Shown: piece after piece, positions 8,510 through 16,482 of the stretch | How the letters are laid out: each line of letters starts with the position of its first letter | How positions within the stretch are numbered: position 1 is the first letter of the stretch | NCBI GenBank assembly: GCA_964540025.1 | Contig: CAZIKQ010000020.1 | Location: 1 to 30,437, forward strand | Origin: RGIG250 sp964540025 | GTDB taxonomy: Bacteria > Bacillota > Negativicutes > Selenomonadales > Selenomonadaceae | Length of the DNA: 30,437 bases | Direction: 5' to 3' | Position numbers and translations under genes: made by a program | Notes under the pieces: model-generated | The model's input: only the letters and a program-made list of their open reading frames with translations | What the model was told of the DNA's origin: nothing | Database searches by the model: none

Positions 8510-9267
8510 TTTGAAGCCCTCTTTTCCGACGCGGCGCCGGGCTTGGCTGCCCCGGCCGAATTTTTCTTCGCCTGAGCGGCCTGCTCCGCCGCCCGCTGCT
8601 CACGAACCTCCGTCCAGAGATCCTTTATTTTATCCATGAGCTTCGGTTCACTGGTCCTGATGTCGTTATCATTGACCATTCTTCCCAGATACTGAGCGGC
8701 TTTCTCCACGTCCTCCAGCTCAAAGCTGATGGCCCCCACCAGATACATTACCATTGTATCCGTCAGGTTCCCCAGAGGATAGCGCTCCTTGTACAGGGAG
8801 GATTCGTAGGATTCCAATGCCCTCGTCAGGTACGTGCGCTCGTTCTCCTCATCCTCCACCAGCCGGTAGATCCAGGCCAGCTTCAGATAGAGCCCGGCCC
8901 GATACGCCTCGGAGGTATTCAGCATTTCCTCATAAAAGATGGCCAGCTTATAGGCGGCGACCACGTCCGGCATATACCTCTCCAGGGAATACTTGAACTC
9001 TACATGGCGCTTGTCCAAAAATTCCTTCAAGGTTTTTTTATGGGAGGCGGGCATTTCGGTAGTAAAATGCTTCTCATCGGCGGCGTAGCCGCACTTTTCA
9101 CAGACCCAGGGAACGTAGTAGTATGGATTGAAATCCCGGTAGTGAGTGCAAAAATCCCAATCCGTCTTAATGACTATCAGCCGGGACTTTGTCTTGGTCA
9201 CCCGGGTGTTCTCACCGCACAGGGGACATTTTTTCTCTACCGTAAACACCAATGATGCGTCAGCCAT
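8506..9267 (-). CDS. DUF2225 family protein (zinc-ribbon-like N terminus)
   Basis: A 253-residue cytoplasmic protein. Two CxxC pairs (C14-P-L-C17 and C56-E-K-C59) suggest a zinc ribbon, followed by YYYVPWVCEKCG, a DUF2225 signature. The middle (about 85-220) is helical and TPR-like, with paired Tyr/Ala/Leu repeats, and the C terminus is a charged, Ala/Lys-rich tail. ATG 9267 is preferred to GTG 9276 because AAAGGAG is 8 bases before the ATG but abuts the GTG. Its stop overlaps the GTG of the DUF4127 gene. Role unknown; position suggests it leads a DUF2225-DUF4127-NhaC transcript. The 110-base gap upstream holds a TTGACA (9326-9321, minus strand) but no well-spaced -10, so the promoter is unclear. 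Confidence 0.85.
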   Translation of the reverse strand: MADASLVFTVEKKCPLCGENTRVTKTKSRLIVIKTDWDFCTHYRDFNPYYYVPWVCEKCGYAADEKHFTTEMPASHKKTLKEFLDKRHVEFKYSLERYMPDVVAAYKLAIFYEEMLNTSEAYRAGLYLKLAWIYRLVEDEENERTYLTRALESYESSLYKERYPLGNLTDTMVMYLVGAISFELEDVEKAAQYLGRMVNDNDIRTSEPKLMDKIKDLWTEVREQRAAEQAAQAKKNSAGAAKPGAASEKRASK

Positions 9268-9377
9268 AATATCCACTCCTTTTATCTATAAGGATAACAC
9301 AATCAGGCTAAATAATAAAGTGTCAATTACCGATCCTCATTCCAAAGAATATTCCCCGGCCAGGGCTCCGGCTCCAA

Positions 9378-12300
9378 TCACGATCTGCCGGAAGCCGCGG
9401 CCAATTTCTTCAGCCCCGCCGCCCGCCGGCTGTCCAGCAGAGCCATATCCGCCAGCCGCCAGCTCCAGTTTCCCGCCGCCGTTCCCGGCACGTTCATCCG
9501 GGCGGCTCCATCAAGGGCCAGTATGTCCTGCAGCGGCGCCACCGCCAGCCTTGCCGCCGTTTTGTATACGTACCGGATAGCCGCCTCCGCCAATTTGTCC
9601 TTTCCGATCCTTTCAACAGTTTCGGCCGGCGGCAGCCCCAGGGCTTTCAACACGAAAGACAGCGCCCGGGGATCCGCCTTTTCTCCCCGGCTCAATTCCT
9701 TCAGCCAGCCGATAACCGTATCGTTGTCGTGGGTTCCTGTGTAGGCGACAGTGTCCTCCTCAACGGTCATTCCTGCCGCATGCTGATCCGTCTCCCCCAG
9801 CTCAAACTGCAATATCCTCATGCCCGGCAGTCCAAGCCTTTTGCGCAGGCGGATGACCTCCGGGGTCAACGTTCCCAGATCCTCCGCAATTATTTTCACC
9901 GGCCCCAGCTTTTCATAAACCGCCGTAAAGAGCTTCTCTCCCGGCCCCTTTACCCAGCGGCCCTCTCTGGCGGTTTCCGCGTCTCCCGGGATCTCCCAGA
10001 AAGCCTCCAACCCCCGGAAGTGATCGATCCTGACCCGATCCACCAACGTGAACAGCCGCCGCAGCCGCCGGATCCACCAGCTATAGCCGTCCGCCGCCAG
10101 GGCTTGCCAGTCATACTGGGGATTGCCCCACAGCTGCCCCTGCCGGCTGAAATAATCCGGCGGACAGCCCGCCACCGTATGGGGACTGCCGTCCTCATTC
10201 AAATCGAAGTACTCAGGATGAGCCCAGACGTCGGCGCTGTCCGGCGCCACAAACAAGGGCAGGTCCCCCAGAATCTCCACGCCCTTACGGTTGGCATACT
10301 TCCGCAGCCGCTTCCACTGGCTGTCAAATACCCGCTGGGTAAAAATCACAAATTCGATTTCCGGGGCGAGCCGCTTTTTGTATTCGCTGACGGCCGAGGG
10401 TAAACGATTCCTTATTTTCTCCGGCCACTCCGTCCAGCCGCAACGGAAATGATTTTTCAAAGCCGTGTAAAGGGCATAGTCCGGCAGCCAGTAATCCGTG
10501 CCCGCCTGTTCCTGAGAAAATAAAGCTTTGAACTTGTGCTTCTTCCGGCGGAAATTGTCATAAGCCGCGTGAAGCAGCCGGTCCTTGAAAGCCGCCGCCA
10601 GCTGATAGTCCACCTGCGGCGACGGCTTTCGGCCCGCCAGCATTTCCTTGGTTATTGCCTTCATCTCCCTGCCGCTCACCAGTCCGTCCTCCACCAGCAG
10701 ATCCGGGCTGATGAGGAGGGTGTTCCCCGCAAAGGCCGACGGGGAACGGTAAGGGGAGAAAGCGTCGTCCACCTCCGTCAGGGGCAGGATCTGCCACAGG
10801 GACTGTCCCGCCGCCGCCAAAAAGTCCACGAAGTCCCGGGCTTCCTTCCCCATATCCCCAATGGGATAAGCTCCCGGCAGAGAGGTGGGATGAAGGAGGA
10901 TACCGGCCTCCCGCCCGAACTGCTGCGGCGGTTTTTTCTCCCGGAGCAGTACCCCGGACAGGGGCGGCAGGACGAACCGCAGCCGCCCGTACTCCAATGT
11001 CAGCTCGATTTCCGCCAGGGAGCCTTCCCCGTCATTTCCAGCCTCAATTTTCGCCAGGTTTTTTTCTCCGTCATTTTCCGCCGCCAGCTCCGTGGTAAAC
11101 GCCACTTTAAAATCATTGGCCGCCAGATGGGAAACCTGGAGGGAAAATTCAACCTTCGACTCCCGGCTGGGGTTCAGGGCCGTCAGGAAAACGGCATTTT
11201 CCCCCGCCGCGCCAAACATATCCCGTTCATTTTCCACATAGCGGAGGAACGCAAAGCCCTCATTTCCCGTCCGCAGGGGCAGGATCCTCCCGGTCCGCAG
11301 GGCAACGTTTTGACTGCGGAGCCCGGCCAGCCTCCTGTACCACTCCCGCTGGGCCAGCCGCCCTTCATCGGTGAGCTGCCACTCATAGGGGCGGCGGTTC
11401 ACCGGATCCCGATGGCCTTCCATGGCGATCTCATCGCCGTAATATATGCAGGGCACCCCGGGAAAGGTAAACTGCCAAAGGGCCGCCAGCCGGCTGCGGG
11501 TCATCCCCAGCTCCCGCTGCTCCTCCGACAGCCGGAACGCCCTCTGCTGTCCGGCATCCATTCCCTGGGCCGAGGGCGCCCCGCCCAAAACCGTCACCAG
11601 CCTTTCCACATCGTGACTGGACAGAAGGTTCATCATGGCCGCCAGATTTTCCGCCGGATAATTCTCCAGCATATTCATCACCCGGGTATAGGTGCTGTCG
11701 TTATCCTGACCCCACAGCAAAAAATCGATTATTATGTTCCGCAGGGGATAATTCATGGCCCCGTCCAGCTCGTGGCCGGAGAAGTAGGCCCTTTGACGGC
11801 CGTAGCTCACCTTATTGGAGGCGTCCTCCCAAACCTCGCCGATCAGCACCGCCTCTTTATCCGTTTTCTTCAATTCCCGGTAGAACCGGCGGGAAAACTC
11901 CGGCGGCAGCTCGTCGATAACGTCCAGCCGCCAGCCCCGGATCCCGGCCCGGAGCCAGTGATGCAGCACGCTGTCCGCCCCGTTTATAATGAAATCCTGA
12001 TAGCTGCCGTTGCACTCGTCCACATTGGGCAGATTCTTAAAGCCCCACCAGCATTCATATTTATCCCGGTCCGCCGCGAAATTTTCAAACCGGTACCACT
12101 GATGATAAGGGGACTTCTCCGACTGCCAGGCCCCCAGGGTGTCGTATCGCCCGTCCTTGTTAAAATAGCGGCTGTTCATACCAGTATGGCTGAACACTCC
12201 GTCCAGAATCACGGAAATTCCCCGCTCCTTGGCCGCCGCAAGCAGGTGGTCAAAGGCTTCATTTCCCCCCAGGATATTATCCACTGTCAGATAATCCGAA

Positions 12301-12974
12301 GTATCGTAGCGGTGATTCGACTCCGATTCAAAGATGGGATTGAAATAAATTACGCTGACCCCCAGCTCCTTCAGATAATCCAGCTTCGATTCCACCCCCG
12401 CCAGATTGCCTCCAAAGAAATCGTAGGCCGCCACTTCCTTCGTGACCGGATCGAAAAAGTAGCCGGGATCGTCCTGCCAGCTGCCCCGGTAAACGGCGCC
12501 TTTTTTCTCAATCAGCTCATTCCCGGCCCGGCAAAAGCGGTCGGGAAAAATCTGATACATAATGGCGTGCTTGAACCAGTCCGGCGTCACGGCTCCCCGG
12601 TCGTAAACCGTTATCTGGTAGGCGGGAGGCTCATTGTCGTATACCCGTCCCTCGCCCCCCTGCTGCTGAGGATCATTGCCGTAGAAAAGGCGGCCGCCCT
12701 CCTCTTTCTCGATGATGAAATAATACCAGAGCAGAGTCCCCTCCTCCGGCATCCTGGCCACCGCCCGGTAATACGCCACGCTTCCCCCGCCGCCCGCAAG
12801 CTCCATGGGAACAAGCTGTTCTCCGGACTCATCCAGCCACAGGCGCAGAATTACTTCCTTAACCGGCTCCTGTCCCTCCACCGAAAGGGAAAGGGTCACA
12901 TCGCTGCCGGCCTCAGCGGCCCCAAAGGGCTGACGGTATACCGGCAGATGGGAATCATGGCAAAATTTAAGCAT
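9378..12974 (-). CDS. CBM34/GH13 alpha-glucanase fused to GH77 4-alpha-glucanotransferase (MalQ)
   Basis: A 1198-residue fusion. Residues about 1-125 resemble a CBM34 starch-binding module. Residues about 130-600 are a GH13 barrel of the neopullulanase/cyclomaltodextrinase kind: DGVFSHTG, GWRLDVIDE with nucleophile D351, LIGEVWED with acid E380, and LLSSHDVE with H454/D455. After a linker, residues about 690-1198 form a full-length amylomaltase: GILLHPTSLPG, ILGDLPLFVA, VRIDHFRGLEAFWEIP with nucleophile D984, IIAEDLG with acid E1031, and YTGTHDND. Together they would trim branches or cyclic/short maltodextrins and re-join glucans released from glycogen. Such fusions are annotated in Negativicutes as bifunctional debranching/MalQ proteins. 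ATG 12974 has GGAG six bases upstream. No signal peptide, so it acts in the cytoplasm. It is the last gene of the glycogen cluster, separated from glgA by a hairpin. Confidence 0.93.
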   Translation of the reverse strand: MLKFCHDSHLPVYRQPFGAAEAGSDVTLSLSVEGQEPVKEVILRLWLDESGEQLVPMELAGGGGSVAYYRAVARMPEEGTLLWYYFIIEKEEGGRLFYGNDPQQQGGEGRVYDNEPPAYQITVYDRGAVTPDWFKHAIMYQIFPDRFCRAGNELIEKKGAVYRGSWQDDPGYFFDPVTKEVAAYDFFGGNLAGVESKLDYLKELGVSVIYFNPIFESESNHRYDTSDYLTVDNILGGNEAFDHLLAAAKERGISVILDGVFSHTGMNSRYFNKDGRYDTLGAWQSEKSPYHQWYRFENFAADRDKYECWWGFKNLPNVDECNGSYQDFIINGADSVLHHWLRAGIRGWRLDVIDELPPEFSRRFYRELKKTDKEAVLIGEVWEDASNKVSYGRQRAYFSGHELDGAMNYPLRNIIIDFLLWGQDNDSTYTRVMNMLENYPAENLAAMMNLLSSHDVERLVTVLGGAPSAQGMDAGQQRAFRLSEEQRELGMTRSRLAALWQFTFPGVPCIYYGDEIAMEGHRDPVNRRPYEWQLTDEGRLAQREWYRRLAGLRSQNVALRTGRILPLRTGNEGFAFLRYVENERDMFGAAGENAVFLTALNPSRESKVEFSLQVSHLAANDFKVAFTTELAAENDGEKNLAKIEAGNDGEGSLAEIELTLEYGRLRFVLPPLSGVLLREKKPPQQFGREAGILLHPTSLPGAYPIGDMGKEARDFVDFLAAAGQSLWQILPLTEVDDAFSPYRSPSAFAGNTLLISPDLLVEDGLVSGREMKAITKEMLAGRKPSPQVDYQLAAAFKDRLLHAAYDNFRRKKHKFKALFSQEQAGTDYWLPDYALYTALKNHFRCGWTEWPEKIRNRLPSAVSEYKKRLAPEIEFVIFTQRVFDSQWKRLRKYANRKGVEILGDLPLFVAPDSADVWAHPEYFDLNEDGSPHTVAGCPPDYFSRQGQLWGNPQYDWQALAADGYSWWIRRLRRLFTLVDRVRIDHFRGLEAFWEIPGDAETAREGRWVKGPGEKLFTAVYEKLGPVKIIAEDLGTLTPEVIRLRKRLGLPGMRILQFELGETDQHAAGMTVEEDTVAYTGTHDNDTVIGWLKELSRGEKADPRALSFVLKALGLPPAETVERIGKDKLAEAAIRYVYKTAARLAVAPLQDILALDGAARMNVPGTAAGNWSWRLADMALLDSRRAAGLKKLAAASGRS
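11001..11079. repeat. imperfect ~39-base tandem duplication in the GH13-MalQ linker
   Basis: Two adjacent units encode ENDGEKNLAKIEA and GNDGEGSLAEIEL (protein reads on the minus strand). The copies differ at several positions, so the duplication is not recent. It lies between the GH13 barrel and the MalQ domain, where length variation is likely tolerated. Confidence 0.6.
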
Positions 12975-12990
12975 AATTGTCTCCATTCAC

Positions 12991-13018
12991 AAAAGAGGCG
13001 GCGCCAGCCGCCTCTTTT
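12991..13018. terminator. 12-bp hairpin between glgA and the GH13-MalQ gene
   Basis: AAAAGAGGCGGC and GCCGCCTCTTTT pair perfectly around a 4-base loop, only 9 bases after the glgA stop and 16 bases before the next start codon. On the minus strand the stem ends in four U, so it may partly end the glg transcript, or mark a processing point that protects the glgA 3' end. Confidence 0.75.
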
Positions 13019-13027
13019 TTTATAACG

Positions 13028-14506
13028 TCATTTATCAGGATTTAAGTCCTGAGCCTTTTCTTCTGTCAGCTTCCGGTAAAGAGCGGCATATTCACCCGCG
13101 CTCTTTTTCCAGCTGCAATCCGTCTTCATCCCGTTTATTATGACGCTCTGCCTGAGCCCGTAGTCCTCCCAGACTCTCAGCGCCCGGCGGATGGCATAAA
13201 GGAAATCGTGAGCGTTATAGCTTTCAAAGGTAAAGCCCGTACCCGTCCGGTTCAGCTTGTCGAAGGGCGTGACCGTATCCTTCAGGCCGCCGATGGCATG
13301 AACTACCGGAATCGCTCCGTAGCGCATGGCAATGAACTGACTGATCCCGCAGGGCTCAAAAACGCTGGGCATCAGGAACAGATCCGCCGCCCCGTAAATC
13401 CGGCGGGACAGCTCCTCCGAAAAGCCGATATTCACCGACACCCGGCCGGGGAACCGCCAGGCCAGCCCCCTGAACCAGCCCTCATAGAATTTATCGCCGC
13501 TGCCCAGCACTACCAGCTGGACCCGGTCAGTGCGCAGGAGCTCGTCCAGTATTCTTACGCAGAGATCCAGGCCCTTCTGCTCCACCAGGCGGCTGACGAT
13601 GGCCAGCAGGGGGGCTCTGCGCTTCTCCTCCAACCCCAGCTGCTTTTGAAGCTCCCGCTTGTTATCCAGCTTCTTGTCGGTAGAAAGGTGATCATAAGTA
13701 TAAAACAGGCACTCATCCTTATCCGGATTATACAGCTCCTCGTCGATACCGTTTATTATGCCGGTCAGATCCCCGGCCCGCTGGGCAAGCAGACCGTCCA
13801 GACCTTCCCCGAAGAAAGCGTAGCGGATTTCTTCCGCATAGGTACGGCTCACGGTAGTTATATGATCGCTGCAGACGAGAGCGCTCTTCATGTAATTCAA
13901 AGCCCCTCGATGCTCCAGCACCCCGTTGTTAAACAGGGACTGGTCGAGGCCCAGCACGTCCGTTACATAGCTGGGGGCAAATACTCCCTGATACTTCAGA
14001 TTGTGGATGGTGAACACGGTCTTTATCTTGCCGTACCGCTCGTCCCGGGAAAAATCAAACCTCAGGAAGGGAGCGAGCATGGCGGTATGCCAGTCGTTCA
14101 TGTGAATGACGTCCGGCCAGAAATCCATGGCCGGTAAAAGAGACAGAACGCCCCGACAGAAGAAAGCGAACCGTTCCCCGTCATCCTCGTAGCCATACAG
14201 TTCGTCCCGGTAAAAATAATCGCTGTTGTCCACGAAGCAATACTTTACCCCGTCATGCTCCAGCATATCCAGACCGATATACTTCTGCCGCCAGGACAGC
14301 ATTATCGCGCCGTCATAAATATGCTTCATGCGGCAGCGGACATCCTCGGGAATCCTTTTGTATTTCGGCACTACCACCACCGGCTGGACATTTTCTGCCA
14401 GCAGCGCCTTCGGCAGCGAACCGGCCACATCGGCCAGACCGCCGGTCTTGACGAAGGGCACAGCTTCGGAGGCCACAAAAAGCACCTTAATCTTCTTTTC
14501 TGACAA
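13028..14506 (-). CDS. glgA: glycogen synthase (ADP-glucose type)
   Basis: GT5 retaining glucosyltransferase of 493 residues that extends alpha-1,4-glucan with ADP-glucose in the cytoplasm. The N-terminal KTGGLADVAGSLPK is the ADP-glucose binding loop; HMNDWHTAM, VFTIHNLKYQG, NGIDEELYNP, SRLVEQKGLD and PSVFEPCGISQ follow in family order and complete both Rossmann domains. I prefer TTG 14506, which has GGGAG eight bases upstream and gives the usual MSEKKIKVLF start; GTG 14515 is the alternative and overlaps the glgB stop as GTGA but has no properly spaced binding site. Either way glgA is tightly coupled to glgB. Length is normal for the family. Confidence 0.95.
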   Translation of the reverse strand: MSEKKIKVLFVASEAVPFVKTGGLADVAGSLPKALLAENVQPVVVVPKYKRIPEDVRCRMKHIYDGAIMLSWRQKYIGLDMLEHDGVKYCFVDNSDYFYRDELYGYEDDGERFAFFCRGVLSLLPAMDFWPDVIHMNDWHTAMLAPFLRFDFSRDERYGKIKTVFTIHNLKYQGVFAPSYVTDVLGLDQSLFNNGVLEHRGALNYMKSALVCSDHITTVSRTYAEEIRYAFFGEGLDGLLAQRAGDLTGIINGIDEELYNPDKDECLFYTYDHLSTDKKLDNKRELQKQLGLEEKRRAPLLAIVSRLVEQKGLDLCVRILDELLRTDRVQLVVLGSGDKFYEGWFRGLAWRFPGRVSVNIGFSEELSRRIYGAADLFLMPSVFEPCGISQFIAMRYGAIPVVHAIGGLKDTVTPFDKLNRTGTGFTFESYNAHDFLYAIRRALRVWEDYGLRQSVIINGMKTDCSWKKSAGEYAALYRKLTEEKAQDLNPDK

Positions 14507-14511
14507 AATAA

Positions 14512-16458
14512 TCACTCCCTGTCATTCAATGCAGAATTTGACTCAGGGGAAACCTCTTTCATTTTCTTGAAGTATATGGCGGACAAGGGCGGCAGGGTAA
14601 TCTGTATGCTGTAATCCTTGCCCATGTAAGGGACTTCCTCCGCGGCAAACGCTCCCTCATTCCGGACGCCGGAGCCTCCGTAGCAATAAAGGTCGCTGTT
14701 GAAAACTTCTTTATAAACGCCCCGTCGGGGCACCGCCAACCTGTAACCATGACGCACCTCCGGGGTGAAATTTATGACGGCGATGACAAAATCATCCCGA
14801 TCCTCGGCCCGGCGCTGGAAGGCGATGATGCTTCGCTCCGCGTCGTTGCAGTCGATCCACTCAAAGCCCTCATAGTCACAGTCAATCTCCCAAAAAGCCT
14901 TATTCTCCACATAAAACTCGTTGAGAGCCTTGCTGTATCTCATCATCTCCTCATGCTTGGGATACCTTTCCGTCAGATGCCAGTCGAGGCTGTCATCGTA
15001 TTTCCACTCAATGACCTGACCGAACTCTCCCCCCATGAACAGGAGCTTTTTCCCGGGGTGGGCCATCCAATAGCCGTAGAATGCCCGCAGGTTGGCAAAC
15101 TTCTGCCAGTAATCCCCGGGCATCTTGTCCAGCAGGGATTTCTTCCCGTGAACCACCTCGTCGTGGGACAGGGGCAGAACATAATTTTCATTGAAGGCGT
15201 ACATTATGGAAAAGGTCAGCTTATCGTGATGCCATTTCTTGTAGACGGGATCCAGGGCCATATAGCGGAGCATATCGTTCATCCAGCCCATGTTCCACTT
15301 GTAGTTAAAGCCCATGCCTCCCAGGTAAATGGGCCGGGACATTTTCGGCCAGTCGGTGGCCTCCTCGGCGATCATCAGCGCCCCGGGATGAAACCTGAAC
15401 ACCGCTTCGTTCAGCTTGTGCAGGAACTCTATTGCTTCCAGATTGCCGTTCTCGCCGTATTTGTTCGGCTGCCATTCTCCCTCCCACCGTCCGTAGTTCA
15501 GGTAAAGCATATTGCCCACCGCATCGATCCGGAGGCCGTCCATGTGAAACTCTTCCAGCCAGAACATGGCTGAGGAAATCAGGAAGCTGATGACCTCGGT
15601 CCGCCCGTAATCAAAATTGACCGTGCCCCATTCCCGGTTCTCCGCCCGCAGCTCATTATCCGATTCGTAGAGATTCCGCCCGTCAAAATGATACAGCCCG
15701 TGGGCGTCCTTACAAAAATGACCCGGCACCCAGTCCATGATTACGGCGATCCCGTTCTGATGAGCCCGATCCACCAGATACATCAGATCCTCCGGTCGTC
15801 CGTAGCGGCTGGTGGCCGCAAAATAGCCGGTTCCCTGATAGCCCCAGGAGCCCCCGAAGGGATGCTCCGCCAAGGGCATCAGCTCCAGATGGGTATAGTG
15901 CATCTCTACGCAGTAATCAATGAGCTGCTCCGCCAGATCCCGATAGCTGAGAATCTCTCCCTCCGGCGTCCGCCGCCAGGATCCCAGGTGAACCTCATAG
16001 GTAAGCATCGGCCGACCATAGGAAGGAACCTCTCCCTTCTTCCGCTGCCATTCAGCGTCCTGCCACTGATACCGGTCAAAATCATAGACCCTGGAAGCGG
16101 TATTGGGCGGCACCTCTGCGTACAGGGCGTAGGGGTCAGCCTTCAGCAGCCGGTCATTCGGCCCGGCGCCCTGAGGCCGGATCGAATACTTGTATATCGC
16201 CTCCCGCTCCAGCCCGTCCACAAAGCCCACCCATATCTCCCCGTCCGATTGCCGGGCAAGGGGGTTTGCTGAGGGATTCCAGCCATTGAAATCCCCCACC
16301 ACGCTTACCTCTGCCGCATCGGGGGCCCAAACGGCAAACCGGACGCCATCCCGGCCCTCTTCCTTCAGGGGATGCGCCCCCAGCAGCCGGTAAGCGTGAA
16401 AGTTTGTGCCCTGATGGAACAGATACAAATCGTAGTCCTCGATAGCTGACGGTTTCAC
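14512..16458 (-). CDS. glgB: 1,4-alpha-glucan branching enzyme
   Basis: GH13_9 enzyme of 648 residues that cuts alpha-1,4 chains and re-attaches them by alpha-1,6 links. An N-terminal CBM48 lies around residues 20-115 (FAVWAPDAAEVSVVGDFNGW), then the barrel with MDWVPGHF, GLRIDAVGNM (nucleophile D312), MIAEEATDWP (acid/base E365) and LPLSHDEVVHGKKS (H432, D433). The C-terminal all-beta domain ends with ITLPPLSAIYFK. The GTG start is supported by GGGGGAG six bases upstream. It begins 24 bases after glgP and overlaps or abuts glgA, so the three are one transcription unit. The extra N1 domain of E. coli GlgB is absent, as in most Bacillota enzymes. Confidence 0.96.
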   Translation of the reverse strand: MKPSAIEDYDLYLFHQGTNFHAYRLLGAHPLKEEGRDGVRFAVWAPDAAEVSVVGDFNGWNPSANPLARQSDGEIWVGFVDGLEREAIYKYSIRPQGAGPNDRLLKADPYALYAEVPPNTASRVYDFDRYQWQDAEWQRKKGEVPSYGRPMLTYEVHLGSWRRTPEGEILSYRDLAEQLIDYCVEMHYTHLELMPLAEHPFGGSWGYQGTGYFAATSRYGRPEDLMYLVDRAHQNGIAVIMDWVPGHFCKDAHGLYHFDGRNLYESDNELRAENREWGTVNFDYGRTEVISFLISSAMFWLEEFHMDGLRIDAVGNMLYLNYGRWEGEWQPNKYGENGNLEAIEFLHKLNEAVFRFHPGALMIAEEATDWPKMSRPIYLGGMGFNYKWNMGWMNDMLRYMALDPVYKKWHHDKLTFSIMYAFNENYVLPLSHDEVVHGKKSLLDKMPGDYWQKFANLRAFYGYWMAHPGKKLLFMGGEFGQVIEWKYDDSLDWHLTERYPKHEEMMRYSKALNEFYVENKAFWEIDCDYEGFEWIDCNDAERSIIAFQRRAEDRDDFVIAVINFTPEVRHGYRLAVPRRGVYKEVFNSDLYCYGGSGVRNEGAFAAEEVPYMGKDYSIQITLPPLSAIYFKKMKEVSPESNSALNDRE

Positions 16459-16482
16459 AAACGCTCCCCCTCAAACAGTCTC

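Noticed and set aside
10536..13025. 829-codon open frame on the plus strand opposite the GH13-MalQ gene
   Set aside because: It is a mirror of the strongly GC-biased codon use of the real gene; composition (Pro/Arg/Gly/His-rich) matches no family and the minus-strand frame has intact catalytic motifs.
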